Below, piece by piece: positions 42,048 through 50,074 of a stretch of 64,000 nt of DNA; the first letter of the stretch is position 1, and every line of letters begins with the position of its first letter. The notes below the pieces were generated by a model. That model saw only the letters and a list, made by a program, of their open reading frames with translations. It did not search any database and was not told the DNA's origin. Made by a program: the position numbers and the translations under genes. Origin of the DNA: Aureimonas sp. Leaf427 (GTDB taxonomy: Bacteria; Pseudomonadota; Alphaproteobacteria; Rhizobiales; Rhizobiaceae); assembly GCF_001425485.1 (NCBI RefSeq), contig NZ_LMQW01000052.1, positions 42,224 through 106,223 of the forward strand, written 5' to 3'.

Positions 42048-43694
42048 ATGACCACCGAACCCTCTGCGCCGGCGCCGTCCCTGCCGGCACCCTCCCCGGG
42101 AAGCTTCGCGCCGCTGCGCCACGCGACCTTCGCGGTGCTCTGGGGCGCGACCGTACTCGGCAACACCGGCAGCTTCATGCGCGACGTCGCCAGCTCCTGG
42201 CTGGTGACGGACCTCTCGGCCTCGCCGGCCGCCGTCGCGCTGATCCAGGCGGCGGGCACGCTGCCCATCTTCCTCCTCGCCATTCCAGCCGGCGTCCTCT
42301 CCGACATTCTGGACCGGCGACGCTTCCTGATCGCGGCGCAGGTCTTTCTCGCGCTCGTCAGCCTGTCGCTTCTCCTCCTGTCGCGAACGGGCCTTCTCAC
42401 CATCGAGGCGCTGGTCGGCCTCACCTTCCTCGGCGGCGTCGGCGCCGCACTGGTCGCGCCGGCCTGGCAGTCGATCGTGCCCGAGCTCGTGCCGCGCGCG
42501 GAGCTGAAGAGCGCGGTGGCGCTGAACTCGCTCGGCATCAACATCGCCCGCTCGATCGGGCCGGCCATGGGCGGGCTGCTTCTCGCGAGCTTCGGCGCCG
42601 CCGTCACCTACGGCGCCGACGTCGCGAGCTACATCCTCGTCATTTCCGCGCTTCTCTGGTGGAAGCGTCCGCCGGCCTCCGACGACGCGCTGGCGGAGCA
42701 TTTCGGCGGGGCCTTCCGGGCGGGACTGCGCTATGCGCGGGCCAGCCGCGAGCTTCACCGGGTCCTGTTGCGCGCGGCGGTCTTCTTCGCGCTCGCCAGC
42801 GCCGTCTGGGCGCTGCTGCCGCTGGTGGCGCGCCAGCTTCTGGGCGGCGACGCCGGCTTCTACGGCATTCTCCTCGGCGCGGTCGGGGCCGGCGCCATCG
42901 GCGGCGCGCTGGTCATGCCGCGGCTTCGCGCCCGGCTGGATGCAGACGGGCTGATCCTCCTCGCCTCGCTGGTCACGGCCGGCGTCATGGCGCTCCTGGC
43001 GCTCTCGCCGCCGCGCCTTCTCGCCCTGCCGCTGCTCTTCGTCCTCGGCGGCGCCTGGATCACGGCCCTCACCACGCTGAACGGCACGGCGCAGGCGATC
43101 CTGCCCAACTGGGTGCGGGGCCGCGCGCTCGCCGTCTATCTCACCGTCTTCAACGGCGCGATGACGGTCGGCAGCATCGCCTGGGGCCTCGTCGCGCAGG
43201 AGATCGGCATTCCGGCCGCGCTGGTCGCGGGCGCGGTGGCGCTCGCCGCCTTCGCCCTTCTCCTCCACCGGGCGAAGCTGCCGACGGGGGAGGTCGATCT
43301 CCTGCCCTCCAACCACTGGCCCGAGCCGCTCCTCGCCGCAGCCGTCGCCGACGACCGCGGGCCCGTCATCATCACGATCGAGTATCGCGTGACGGCCGAG
43401 GACCGCCCGGCCTTCCTCGCCGAGCTCCGGCGCTTTTCTGCCTCGCGCCGGCGCGACGGCGCCTATGCCTGGGGCGTCAGCGAGGATTCGGCGGAGCCCG
43501 GCACGATCGTCGAGTGGTTCTTCGTGGAATCCTGGGCCGAGCACCTGCGCCAGCATCGGCGGGTCTCCAAGGCGGATGCCGATGTCCAGGCCGGCGTCAC
43601 GCGGTTCCACCAGGGCCCCGAGAGCCCGAAGGTCCGGCATCTCCTAGCGCTCGACGCTGCCCGCGCGCCGAAGCCCTTGTCCGATCCGGCCTGA
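42048..43694 (+). CDS. MFS transporter (MFS_3 type) with C-terminal ABM-like domain
   Basis: This 548-residue inner-membrane protein has about twelve transmembrane helices in residues ~20-415, with the MFS loop SDILDRRRFLIAAQ between helices 2 and 3. It resembles the MFS_3/DHA3 group (EntS-like exporters). After the last helix a soluble domain of ~115 residues (about 435-548) starts IITIEYRVTAEDRPAFLAEL and includes EWFFVESWAEHLRQH. That resembles an antibiotic-biosynthesis-monooxygenase/dimeric alpha-beta barrel domain. Fusions of this kind are known in the subgroup but their role is unclear. It ends the plus-strand string beginning at 37491 and probably exports a product or toxic substrate. 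Confidence 0.85.
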   Translation: MTTEPSAPAPSLPAPSPGSFAPLRHATFAVLWGATVLGNTGSFMRDVASSWLVTDLSASPAAVALIQAAGTLPIFLLAIPAGVLSDILDRRRFLIAAQVFLALVSLSLLLLSRTGLLTIEALVGLTFLGGVGAALVAPAWQSIVPELVPRAELKSAVALNSLGINIARSIGPAMGGLLLASFGAAVTYGADVASYILVISALLWWKRPPASDDALAEHFGGAFRAGLRYARASRELHRVLLRAAVFFALASAVWALLPLVARQLLGGDAGFYGILLGAVGAGAIGGALVMPRLRARLDADGLILLASLVTAGVMALLALSPPRLLALPLLFVLGGAWITALTTLNGTAQAILPNWVRGRALAVYLTVFNGAMTVGSIAWGLVAQEIGIPAALVAGAVALAAFALLLHRAKLPTGEVDLLPSNHWPEPLLAAAVADDRGPVIITIEYRVTAEDRPAFLAELRRFSASRRRDGAYAWGVSEDSAEPGTIVEWFFVESWAEHLRQHRRVSKADADVQAGVTRFHQGPESPKVRHLLALDAARAPKPLSDPA

Positions 43695-43714
43695 TCGCAC
43701 GATCGGACGAGAAA

Positions 43715-43748
43715 AAGGGCGAAGTCGGTCGCATCGGCCTCGCCCCTT
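43715..43748 (-). terminator. possible minus-strand terminator
   Basis: An imperfect stem (43715-43722 with 43740-43748) is followed on the minus strand by TTTTT at 43716-43712. It would end transcription from the small minus-strand gene at 43945. The stem has one bulged base and a long loop, so the call is weak. Confidence 0.4.
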
Positions 43749-43944
43749 CAAACGGACGGATATCCCTCCGCCATGCGAAACGCCCCGAACGCGCGCTCAT
43801 TACGTAGCCGGCTTATATTTTAGGTCGCGCGTAAGGGCTCAACCCGTCGATTGCACAGAGAACGGCACGCGGCAGGCCCGCCATCCGGCGCCCAAAACCG
43901 TCCGTCCGCTCGTTTCCCCAAGCGATCGGAGGCGGCCGCCTCTT

Positions 43945-44154
43945 CTATCTCGACCAGAGAATCGGCGAGCCGAAGACGATGGCGCTGCGGCCGAGCCGGG
44001 TCGGGTGCAGGGCGCCGTCGGCCTCGTCCACCATGTCCAGCCCCTTCAGCCGGCCGAGGACGATGGCGTCCGGGCGGACCTTGGGCGGCGCGCTGAGGGC
44101 GATGTGCCGAAGCGTTTCCCATTCGTGGCGGGTGAGGCTGTGGGGTAGAGACAT
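43945..44154 (-). CDS. small hypothetical protein
   Basis: This 69-residue protein starts MSLPHSLTRHEWETLRHIAL. I do not recognise a named family, but the composition and the pattern HEWETLRHIA...GRLKGLDMVDE...LHPTRLGRSAI look like a short winged-helix-type fold. No clear ribosome site precedes the ATG, which lowers confidence. It stands alone between the MFS gene and the metQ promoter region, facing away from metQ. Confidence 0.5.
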   Translation of the reverse strand: MSLPHSLTRHEWETLRHIALSAPPKVRPDAIVLGRLKGLDMVDEADGALHPTRLGRSAIVFGSPILWSR

Positions 44155-44305
44155 GGTCGCAAATCACTGGGAGGAAAAGGTTCTTCTAGGAAGGCGTCAT
44201 GAACGCAACATGACGCCCGTTCGTTCCACGCCGAGGTGCCGGACACGGCGATTCCCTTGGCGCCGAATCGCAAAACGAAACTCACGGGCGCCGAGATAAG
44301 AGCAT

Positions 44306-44326
44306 TATCTATCTTCTCGATAGATA
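44306..44326 (+). promoter_or_regulatory. palindrome in the metQ promoter region
   Basis: TATCTATC (44306-44313) and GATAGATA (44319-44326) form a perfect inverted repeat with a five-base centre, in an AT-rich patch unlike the rest of the window. It lies ~130 bases upstream of metQ within the 302-base gap 44155-44456, which otherwise shows no gene. It is a candidate operator or promoter element for the sulfur module. Confidence 0.5.
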
Positions 44327-44456
44327 TAAAAGGTCTAAGATCCCCGTCATGACCGACGGCGCCCCGGGCGATCGGAGCCGGTTCGAGACCGCTCGAGCCG
44401 CCCTGCTGGCCGGGCCGCCGACCCGACGCTCAACGACCTCTCTTTCGGGATCGCCC

Positions 44457-45260
44457 ATGAAATCCTTCCTCCTCGCCGGCATCGCAAGCGCCCTCCTCCT
44501 CTCCGTCTCGCCGGGCATCGCCGCCTCGCTGAAGATCGGCGTGACGCCCGGCGCCTATGCCGATTCGGTGGCGACCGCCGCCGAGGAGGCGAAGGCGCAG
44601 GGGCTGGACGTCGAGGTCGTCGAATTTTCCGACTGGACGACGCCGAACATCGCGCTGCAGGCAGGCGACATCGACGCCAACTACTTCCAGCACAAGCCGT
44701 TCCTCCACAATGCGATCGCCGATCGCGGCTACGACTTCACCGATATCGGCATCGGCACGCTCGCCAATATCGGCCTCTATTCGCTGAAGCATAAGTCCTT
44801 CGACGAGATCCCGGAGGGCGGCTCGGTCGCCATCGCCAACGATCCGGTGAACCAGGGCCGCGGGCTCCTGCTCCTGGAAAAGGCCGGTCTCATCAAGCTG
44901 AAGGAGGGCGTCGGCTTCAAGGGAACGCTCGACGACATCGTGGAGAACCCAAGGAAGCTGACCTTCACCGAGGTCGAGGGGCCGCAGCTCGTCCGCGTCA
45001 CCGGCGATGTGGACCTCGCGCTCGGCTATCCGCATTTCATCGTCGCCGCCAAGGCCTTCGATCCCGCGAGCGGGCTCATCTATTCCGGCATCGACGACCG
45101 CCAGTTCGCCATCCGCTTCGTCGTGAAGAAGGATCGCGCGGAGGATGCCGACCTGAAGAAGTTCGTGACGATCTACCAGACCTCTCCGAAGGTCCGCGAG
45201 ACGATCGGCAAGGCCTTCGCCAACGATCCCAAGCTCTACACGATCGCCTGGGAAGAGTGA
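44457..45260 (+). CDS. metQ: MetQ/NlpA-type substrate-binding protein
   Basis: This 267-residue periplasmic protein belongs to the MetQ/NlpA family, which binds methionine or other sulfur compounds for a MetNI importer. It has a Sec signal (about 1-21) with cleavage near GIAA and no lipobox Cys, so it is soluble rather than a lipoprotein. Family motifs include [28 protein letters not shown] and [18 protein letters not shown]. The start at 44457 (MKSFLLAG) gives a normal signal peptide; a frame extension to 44349 does not. It is followed by metN and metI and then by organosulfur oxidation genes, so the ligand may be an organosulfur compound other than methionine. Confidence 0.9.
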   Translation: MKSFLLAGIASALLLSVSPGIAASLKIGVTPGAYADSVATAAEEAKAQGLDVEVVEFSDWTTPNIALQAGDIDANYFQHKPFLHNAIADRGYDFTDIGIGTLANIGLYSLKHKSFDEIPEGGSVAIANDPVNQGRGLLLLEKAGLIKLKEGVGFKGTLDDIVENPRKLTFTEVEGPQLVRVTGDVDLALGYPHFIVAAKAFDPASGLIYSGIDDRQFAIRFVVKKDRAEDADLKKFVTIYQTSPKVRETIGKAFANDPKLYTIAWEE

Positions 45261-45312
45261 GCTTCGGACGAGAGACGCGCCCCCCTCCCGAAACGCACAG
45301 AGGAGCCCGCTC

Positions 45313-46494
45313 ATGACCGACACGGCATCCGCAGGGACGCTGACGCGCCGGGGCCTGTTCCCGGCCGAACCCGGCCGGCGCGCGGGCGAGCCCGCGACGG
45401 CCAAAAGGTCCGTCGCCCGTCTGCCGGCGGGCACGCCTTCCATCGTCGCCGGACAGGCGGGGTCGGTGCGCTTCGAAGGCATCGGCAAGACCTACGACGC
45501 GGCGGGGGGCAAGGGCGCGGCCGCCGGGGTCCGGGCGCTTCACGGCATCGACATCGAGGTGCCGGCGGGCCGCATCTTCGGAATTATCGGGCGGTCCGGC
45601 GCGGGCAAGTCGAGCCTCCTCCGGCTGGTCAACCGGCTGGAAAGCCCGACCGAGGGCCGCATTCTCGTCGACGGCGAGGACATCGCCGCCTTCGGCGAGG
45701 ATGCGCTCGTGGCGCTGCGCCGGCGCGTCGGCATGATCTTCCAGCACTTCAACCTTCTCTCGGCCAAGACCGTGCGCGAGAACGTCGCGCTGCCGCTGCT
45801 CGTCGCCGGCGTCTCCCGGCCCGAGATCGACCGCCGCGTGGACGAGGTGCTTCGCCTCGTCGGGCTGGAGGGCAAGCACGACGACTATCCCTCCCGCCTC
45901 TCCGGCGGGCAGAAGCAGCGCGTCGGCATCGCGCGCGCTTTGGTCAGCGGGCCGGAAATCCTCCTTTGCGACGAGGCGACCTCGGCGCTCGACCCCGAGA
46001 CGACGCTCCAGATCCTGGCGCTCCTGAAGGACATCAACCGCCGGCTCGGGCTGACCATCATCCTCATCACCCACGAGATGAGCGTCATCCGCGAGATCTG
46101 CGACCGGGTGCTCGTGCTCGACCGGGGCGAGGTCGCCGAGACCGGCGCGGTCTGGGAGGTCTTCGGCGATCCCCGCCATGCCGCCACCAAGGCCCTGCTC
46201 CAGCCGCTGGCGCGCGGCCTACCCGAGGATCTCGCCTCGCGGCTGCGTCCCGAGCGGGACCGGCGGGCCGGCGAGGAGGCGATCGTGGAGCTGCGTTACG
46301 ACGGCCGAACCGAGCCCGATCTCCTGGCGCTCGCCCGGCCCTTCGGCGCCGTGCGCCTGATCGACGCCGCCCTCGATCGGATCGAGGGCCACACCCATGG
46401 CCGGCTCGTGCTCGCCGCCGCGCTCGCGCCCGGCGAAGAGCTGCCGGACCTTGCCGCCCTCGGGCGCGACGCGAAGGTGCTCGGCTATGTCTGA
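45313..46494 (+). CDS. metN: MetN-type ABC importer ATPase
   Basis: This 393-residue cytoplasmic ATPase of the methionine-uptake family has Walker [10 protein letters not shown] (93-101), signature RLSGGQKQR, Walker [13 protein letters not shown] and a THEM switch His. The C-terminal ~90 residues form a NIL-like regulatory domain, which in MetN binds methionine and inhibits transport. The N-terminus carries about 50 extra residues before the first strand ([12 protein letters not shown]), Arg/Ala/Pro-rich and probably disordered. A clear GAGGAG ribosome site supports the ATG at 45313 nonetheless. It overlaps metI by eight bases. Confidence 0.93.
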   Translation: MTDTASAGTLTRRGLFPAEPGRRAGEPATAKRSVARLPAGTPSIVAGQAGSVRFEGIGKTYDAAGGKGAAAGVRALHGIDIEVPAGRIFGIIGRSGAGKSSLLRLVNRLESPTEGRILVDGEDIAAFGEDALVALRRRVGMIFQHFNLLSAKTVRENVALPLLVAGVSRPEIDRRVDEVLRLVGLEGKHDDYPSRLSGGQKQRVGIARALVSGPEILLCDEATSALDPETTLQILALLKDINRRLGLTIILITHEMSVIREICDRVLVLDRGEVAETGAVWEVFGDPRHAATKALLQPLARGLPEDLASRLRPERDRRAGEEAIVELRYDGRTEPDLLALARPFGAVRLIDAALDRIEGHTHGRLVLAAALAPGEELPDLAALGRDAKVLGYV

Positions 46495-47140
46495 ACAGAT
46501 GATCGCCCGCCTCCTCCAGGCGCTTCAGGATACGATCGCCATGGTCGGCCTCTCCGCCGGCATCGCGCTCGTCGCCGGCATTCCGATCGCGCTCTTCCTC
46601 GTCCTCTCCGCGCCCGGCGGCATCGTCGAGGCGCCGCGCACGCACCGGGTCGTGGCCGCCCTCATCAACGGATTCCGCGCGACGCCCTTCATCGTCCTCC
46701 TCGTCGCGCTGCTGCCGCTGACGCGGCTGATCACGGGCACGACGATCGGCGTCTGGGCGGCGATCGTGCCGCTCGCCATCTCGGCCACGCCCTTCTTCGC
46801 GCGCATCGCCGAGGTTTCCCTGCGCGAGGTCGAGCCGGGGCTGATCGAGGCCGCGCAGGCCATCGGCTGCCGTCGGCGCCACATCGTGCGCCACGTCCTT
46901 TTGCCCGAGGCCCTGCCCGGCCTCGTCGGCGGCTTCACCATCACCGTCGTCTCCATGATCGGCGCCTCGGCCATGGCCGGCGCGGTCGGGGCGGGCGGGC
47001 TCGGCGATCTCGCCATCCGCTACGGCTACCAGCGCTTCGACACGACCGTCATGGCGGTCGTCATCGTGGTGCTGATCGCGCTCGTCTGCCTCGTCCAGTT
47101 CGCCGGCGATCTCGCCGTGCGACGCCTGCGCGCCCGCTAG
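46487..47140 (+). CDS. metI: MetI-type ABC importer permease
   Basis: This 217-residue inner-membrane permease has about five helices and the coupling loop [20 protein letters not shown] (about 118-137), typical of MetI. It pairs as a homodimer with MetN. The start codon lies inside the end of metN. Its TAG stop forms the first three bases of a family A repeat, after which the organosulfur enzyme genes begin. Confidence 0.93.
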   Translation: MSEQMIARLLQALQDTIAMVGLSAGIALVAGIPIALFLVLSAPGGIVEAPRTHRVVAALINGFRATPFIVLLVALLPLTRLITGTTIGVWAAIVPLAISATPFFARIAEVSLREVEPGLIEAAQAIGCRRRHIVRHVLLPEALPGLVGGFTITVVSMIGASAMAGAVGAGGLGDLAIRYGYQRFDTTVMAVVIVVLIALVCLVQFAGDLAVRRLRAR

Positions 47141-47430
47141 AACATGATGAGGTTTGATATGGTCATTCTGTTTGCTGCGGCTGATGCGATCCGCGAGGAG
47201 AAGGGCAAGTCGACCAAAACATCCGTTTTGGTCGGAGTACCGGGGGTACGGCCGCAGCCCTTCGACACGGCGGGCGCGCGGCCGCAGCAAACCCGAAGGG
47301 CCAGCCGTCCTCGCACCAAATCCTTCGGGCCACGGCTCGAACGTAGCACCGCTACGTCCGTCGCCCTGTCCCTCGACCTTGGCACGAGGACGGCTGGCAG
47401 AATGACCATACCAAACCTCATCATGCTCTA
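47138..47430. repeat. large palindromic repeat, family A copy 2
   Basis: This 293-base element has 33-base terminal inverted repeats (47138-47170 and 47398-47430) differing at two positions. They begin TAGAACATGATGAGG and TAGAGCATGATGAGG. The internal block at 47209-47233 is identical to bases 13864-13888 of copy 1, including CCAAAACATCCGTTTTGG. Both copies also share AAACCCGAAGGGC. It fills the 304-base gap between metI and the next gene, whose GAGGGAG ribosome site starts right after its end. Confidence 0.85.
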
Positions 47431-47444
47431 GAGGGAGCCGGGCG

Positions 47445-48695
47445 ATGATCGGCGGATCTCTCTCTCCCAAGGACGCGTCGGAGGCGGCAAAGCGCAGCCC
47501 CCTGCCCCCGACCCGGCCGCATCTCATCGGCGACGATGCTGAGGCGCTGGACGTCGCCCGGCGCCTTGCCGCCGATTTCGCGGTGGGGGCCGCCCAGCGC
47601 GATGCCGAGCGGCGCCTGCCCTTCGAGGAGATCGAGCGCTATACGGCGAGCGGCCTCGGCGGCATCACCATCCCGCGCGAACATGGCGGGGCCGACGTCT
47701 CCTTCGTCACGCTCGCGGAGGTCTTCGCGATCCTCTGCGCGGCCGATCCGGCGCTTGGCCAGATCCCGCAGAACCAGTTCGGCGTCATCGCTCTCCTGCG
47801 CGAACACGGCACGCCCGAGCAGAAGGCGCGGCTCTTCGCCGATGTCCTCGCCGGCAAGCGCATCGGCAATGCCGGCCCCGAAAAGGGCGGCGCCTCCATG
47901 CTCCACATGAAGACGCGGCTTACCCGGACGCCGGAGGGCCTCCGCCTCACCGGCCGGCGCTTCTATTCGACCGGCGCCATCTTCGCCCACTGGATTCCGA
48001 CCCGCGCCCTCGACGAGGAGGACCGGCCCGTTCAGGTCTGGGTGCCGCACGACGCGCCGGGCGTCACCGTGATCGACGACTGGTCCTCCTTCGGCCAGCG
48101 CACCACGGCCAGCGGCTCGGTCGTCTTCGACAACGTCTCCATCGATCCCGGCGACGTGCTGCCCGTCCATGCCTTCGCGGAGCGGCCGGGCCTGTCCGGC
48201 CCGATCTCGCAGATCATCCAGGCCGCGATCGATCTCGGCATCGCGCGCGGCGCCTTCGCCGATACGCTCGCCTTCGTCCGCGACCGGTCGCGGCCCTGGA
48301 TGGATTCCGGGGTTGCCGCGGCCGTCGAGGACCCGACGATCCGCCAGTCCGTCGGCGGGCTCGCGACCAACCTCCACGCCGCCGAAGAGGTGCTGCGCGA
48401 GGCCGCCGAGGTGCTCGACCGGATCGCGGCGAAGCCGGTGACGGACCTCTCCAGCGCCGAGGCCTCGCTCGCCGTCGCGGAGGCGAAGATCCTGACGACG
48501 GAGATCGCGCTGGAAGCGAGCGAGACGCTCTTCGACCTCGCGGGTTCCTCGGCCACGCGGGCCGCGCACAATCTCGACCGGCACTGGCGCAATGCCCGCG
48601 TCCACACGCTGCACGACCCCGTCCGGTGGAAGTTCCATCTCCTCGGCAACCATGCCCTGAACGGCGCGCTGCCCCGCCGCCACCAGTGGAACTGA
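47445..48695 (+). CDS. SfnB-like acyl-CoA-dehydrogenase-fold flavoprotein (first copy)
   Basis: This 416-residue cytosolic protein has the acyl-CoA dehydrogenase fold of the SfnB/DszC-like group, whose members take part in organosulfur (sulfone/sulfonate) oxidation with reduced flavin. Recognisable segments are GLGGITIPREHGGADVS, GQIPQNQFGVIALL, GRRFYSTGAIFAHWI, and at the C-terminus DRHWRNARVHTLHDPVRWKF. The last is typical of FMNH2-dependent monooxygenase-type members rather than true CoA dehydrogenases. GAGGGAG precedes the ATG. It is followed 10 bases later by a paralogue and then by an NtaA/SnaA-type monooxygenase. Confidence 0.88.
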   Translation: MIGGSLSPKDASEAAKRSPLPPTRPHLIGDDAEALDVARRLAADFAVGAAQRDAERRLPFEEIERYTASGLGGITIPREHGGADVSFVTLAEVFAILCAADPALGQIPQNQFGVIALLREHGTPEQKARLFADVLAGKRIGNAGPEKGGASMLHMKTRLTRTPEGLRLTGRRFYSTGAIFAHWIPTRALDEEDRPVQVWVPHDAPGVTVIDDWSSFGQRTTASGSVVFDNVSIDPGDVLPVHAFAERPGLSGPISQIIQAAIDLGIARGAFADTLAFVRDRSRPWMDSGVAAAVEDPTIRQSVGGLATNLHAAEEVLREAAEVLDRIAAKPVTDLSSAEASLAVAEAKILTTEIALEASETLFDLAGSSATRAAHNLDRHWRNARVHTLHDPVRWKFHLLGNHALNGALPRRHQWN

Positions 48696-48705
48696 GGGGG
48701 ACAGG

Positions 48706-49944
48706 ATGGATTCGCGAACCGCATTGGAAGCCGTGGAAGGGCCCTCGCTGCCCCTGCGCCCCGCCCATGTCATCCGCGACGATGCGGAAGCGCTCGACAT
48801 CGCCCGGCGGCTCGCCGAGGAGTTCCGCGCCGGCGCCCTTCTCCGCGACCGGGACCGGCGCCTGCCCTGGGCCGAGCTCGACCGCTTTTCCGAGAGCGGC
48901 CTCTGGGGCGTCACCGTCCCGCGGGCGTTCGGCGGGCCGGGGGTCTCCAACGGCACGCTTGCCGAGATCGTCGCGATCATCGCGGCCTCGGACGGCTCGC
49001 TCGGGCAGATCCCGCAGAACCATTTCTACGCGCTGGAGGTCCTGCGCGTCGGCGGCTCGTGGGAGCAGCAGGCCGAGTTCTTCGGCCGGGCGCTCCGGGG
49101 CGAGCGCTTCGGCAACGCGCTGGCCGAGATCGGCTCGAAGGACTTCCTGCGCCGCACGAAGCTGATCCGCCGGCCGGGCGGTCTCTTCGTCGACGGCGCC
49201 AAGTTCTACTGCACCGGGGCGATCTACGCCCATTGGATTCCCGTGGCGGTCGTCTCCGACGAGGCGGAGGGGCCGGCCTCCCATCTCGTCTTCGTGCCGC
49301 GTTCGGCGCCGGGCGTCGTCGTGACCGACGACTGGGACGGCTTCGGCCAGCGCGTCACCGGCAGCGGCTCCGTGCGCTTCGACGAGGTGCGCGTCGAGCC
49401 GCATTGGGTCGTGCCCTTCGGCGCCTCCTTCGCCCGCCCGACGACGATCGGCCCGGTCGCGCAGATCATGCACGCCGCGATCGATCTCGGCATCGGCCGC
49501 GAGGCGGAGGCCGACATGCTGCGCTTCATCCGCGAACGCGCGCGGCCCTGGATCGACAGCGGCGTCGCCAAGGCGTCCGACGATCCCTTGACCCTGCAGG
49601 CGGTCGGCGAGGTGCGCGTTCGCCTGCGCGCGGCCGAGGCGCTTCTGCGGCGCGCCGGGCGCATCGTCGACGCGGCGCAGGCCGACATGACCGAGGACAG
49701 CGTGGCGGCGGCCTCCGTCGCGGTGGCCGAGGCGCGCATCCTCACGACCAAGGCCGGGCTTCTGGCGGCGACCAAGCTCTTCGAGCTGTCCGGCACGTCC
49801 TCGACGCTCGCCGAGGATCGTCACGACCGCCACTGGCGCAACGTGCGCACCCACACGCTGCACGATCCCGTGCGGTGGAAATACCAGGCGGTCGGCCGCT
49901 ATCACCTGACGGGCGAGCGCCCGCCGCGCCACGGCGCGATCTGA
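48706..49944 (+). CDS. SfnB-like acyl-CoA-dehydrogenase-fold flavoprotein (second copy)
   Basis: This 412-residue paralogue of the previous protein shares landmark segments: GLWGVTVPRAFGGPGVSN, GQIPQNHFYALEVL, FYCTGAIYAHWIP and DRHWRNVRTHTLHDPVRWKY. The two proteins differ in most other positions, so they are probably specialised for different substrates or form a hetero-oligomer. A GAGGGGGACAGG site precedes the ATG. The pairing of two SfnB-like genes with MetQNI and an NtaA/SnaA-like gene supports desulfurisation of imported organosulfur compounds. Confidence 0.88.
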   Translation: MDSRTALEAVEGPSLPLRPAHVIRDDAEALDIARRLAEEFRAGALLRDRDRRLPWAELDRFSESGLWGVTVPRAFGGPGVSNGTLAEIVAIIAASDGSLGQIPQNHFYALEVLRVGGSWEQQAEFFGRALRGERFGNALAEIGSKDFLRRTKLIRRPGGLFVDGAKFYCTGAIYAHWIPVAVVSDEAEGPASHLVFVPRSAPGVVVTDDWDGFGQRVTGSGSVRFDEVRVEPHWVVPFGASFARPTTIGPVAQIMHAAIDLGIGREAEADMLRFIRERARPWIDSGVAKASDDPLTLQAVGEVRVRLRAAEALLRRAGRIVDAAQADMTEDSVAAASVAVAEARILTTKAGLLAATKLFELSGTSSTLAEDRHDRHWRNVRTHTLHDPVRWKYQAVGRYHLTGERPPRHGAI

Positions 49945-50074
49945 TCCGCAGCATCCGCCGCCCGAACCGGCATCGCCGTCTCGCGGAGTCCGATGCGTCG
50001 GATCGAGGGGATGGAGCGTTCTCCGGTCGAGCGAGAGACACGCGCCCCGCAAGGCGCGACATGAAAGGTTTTCG

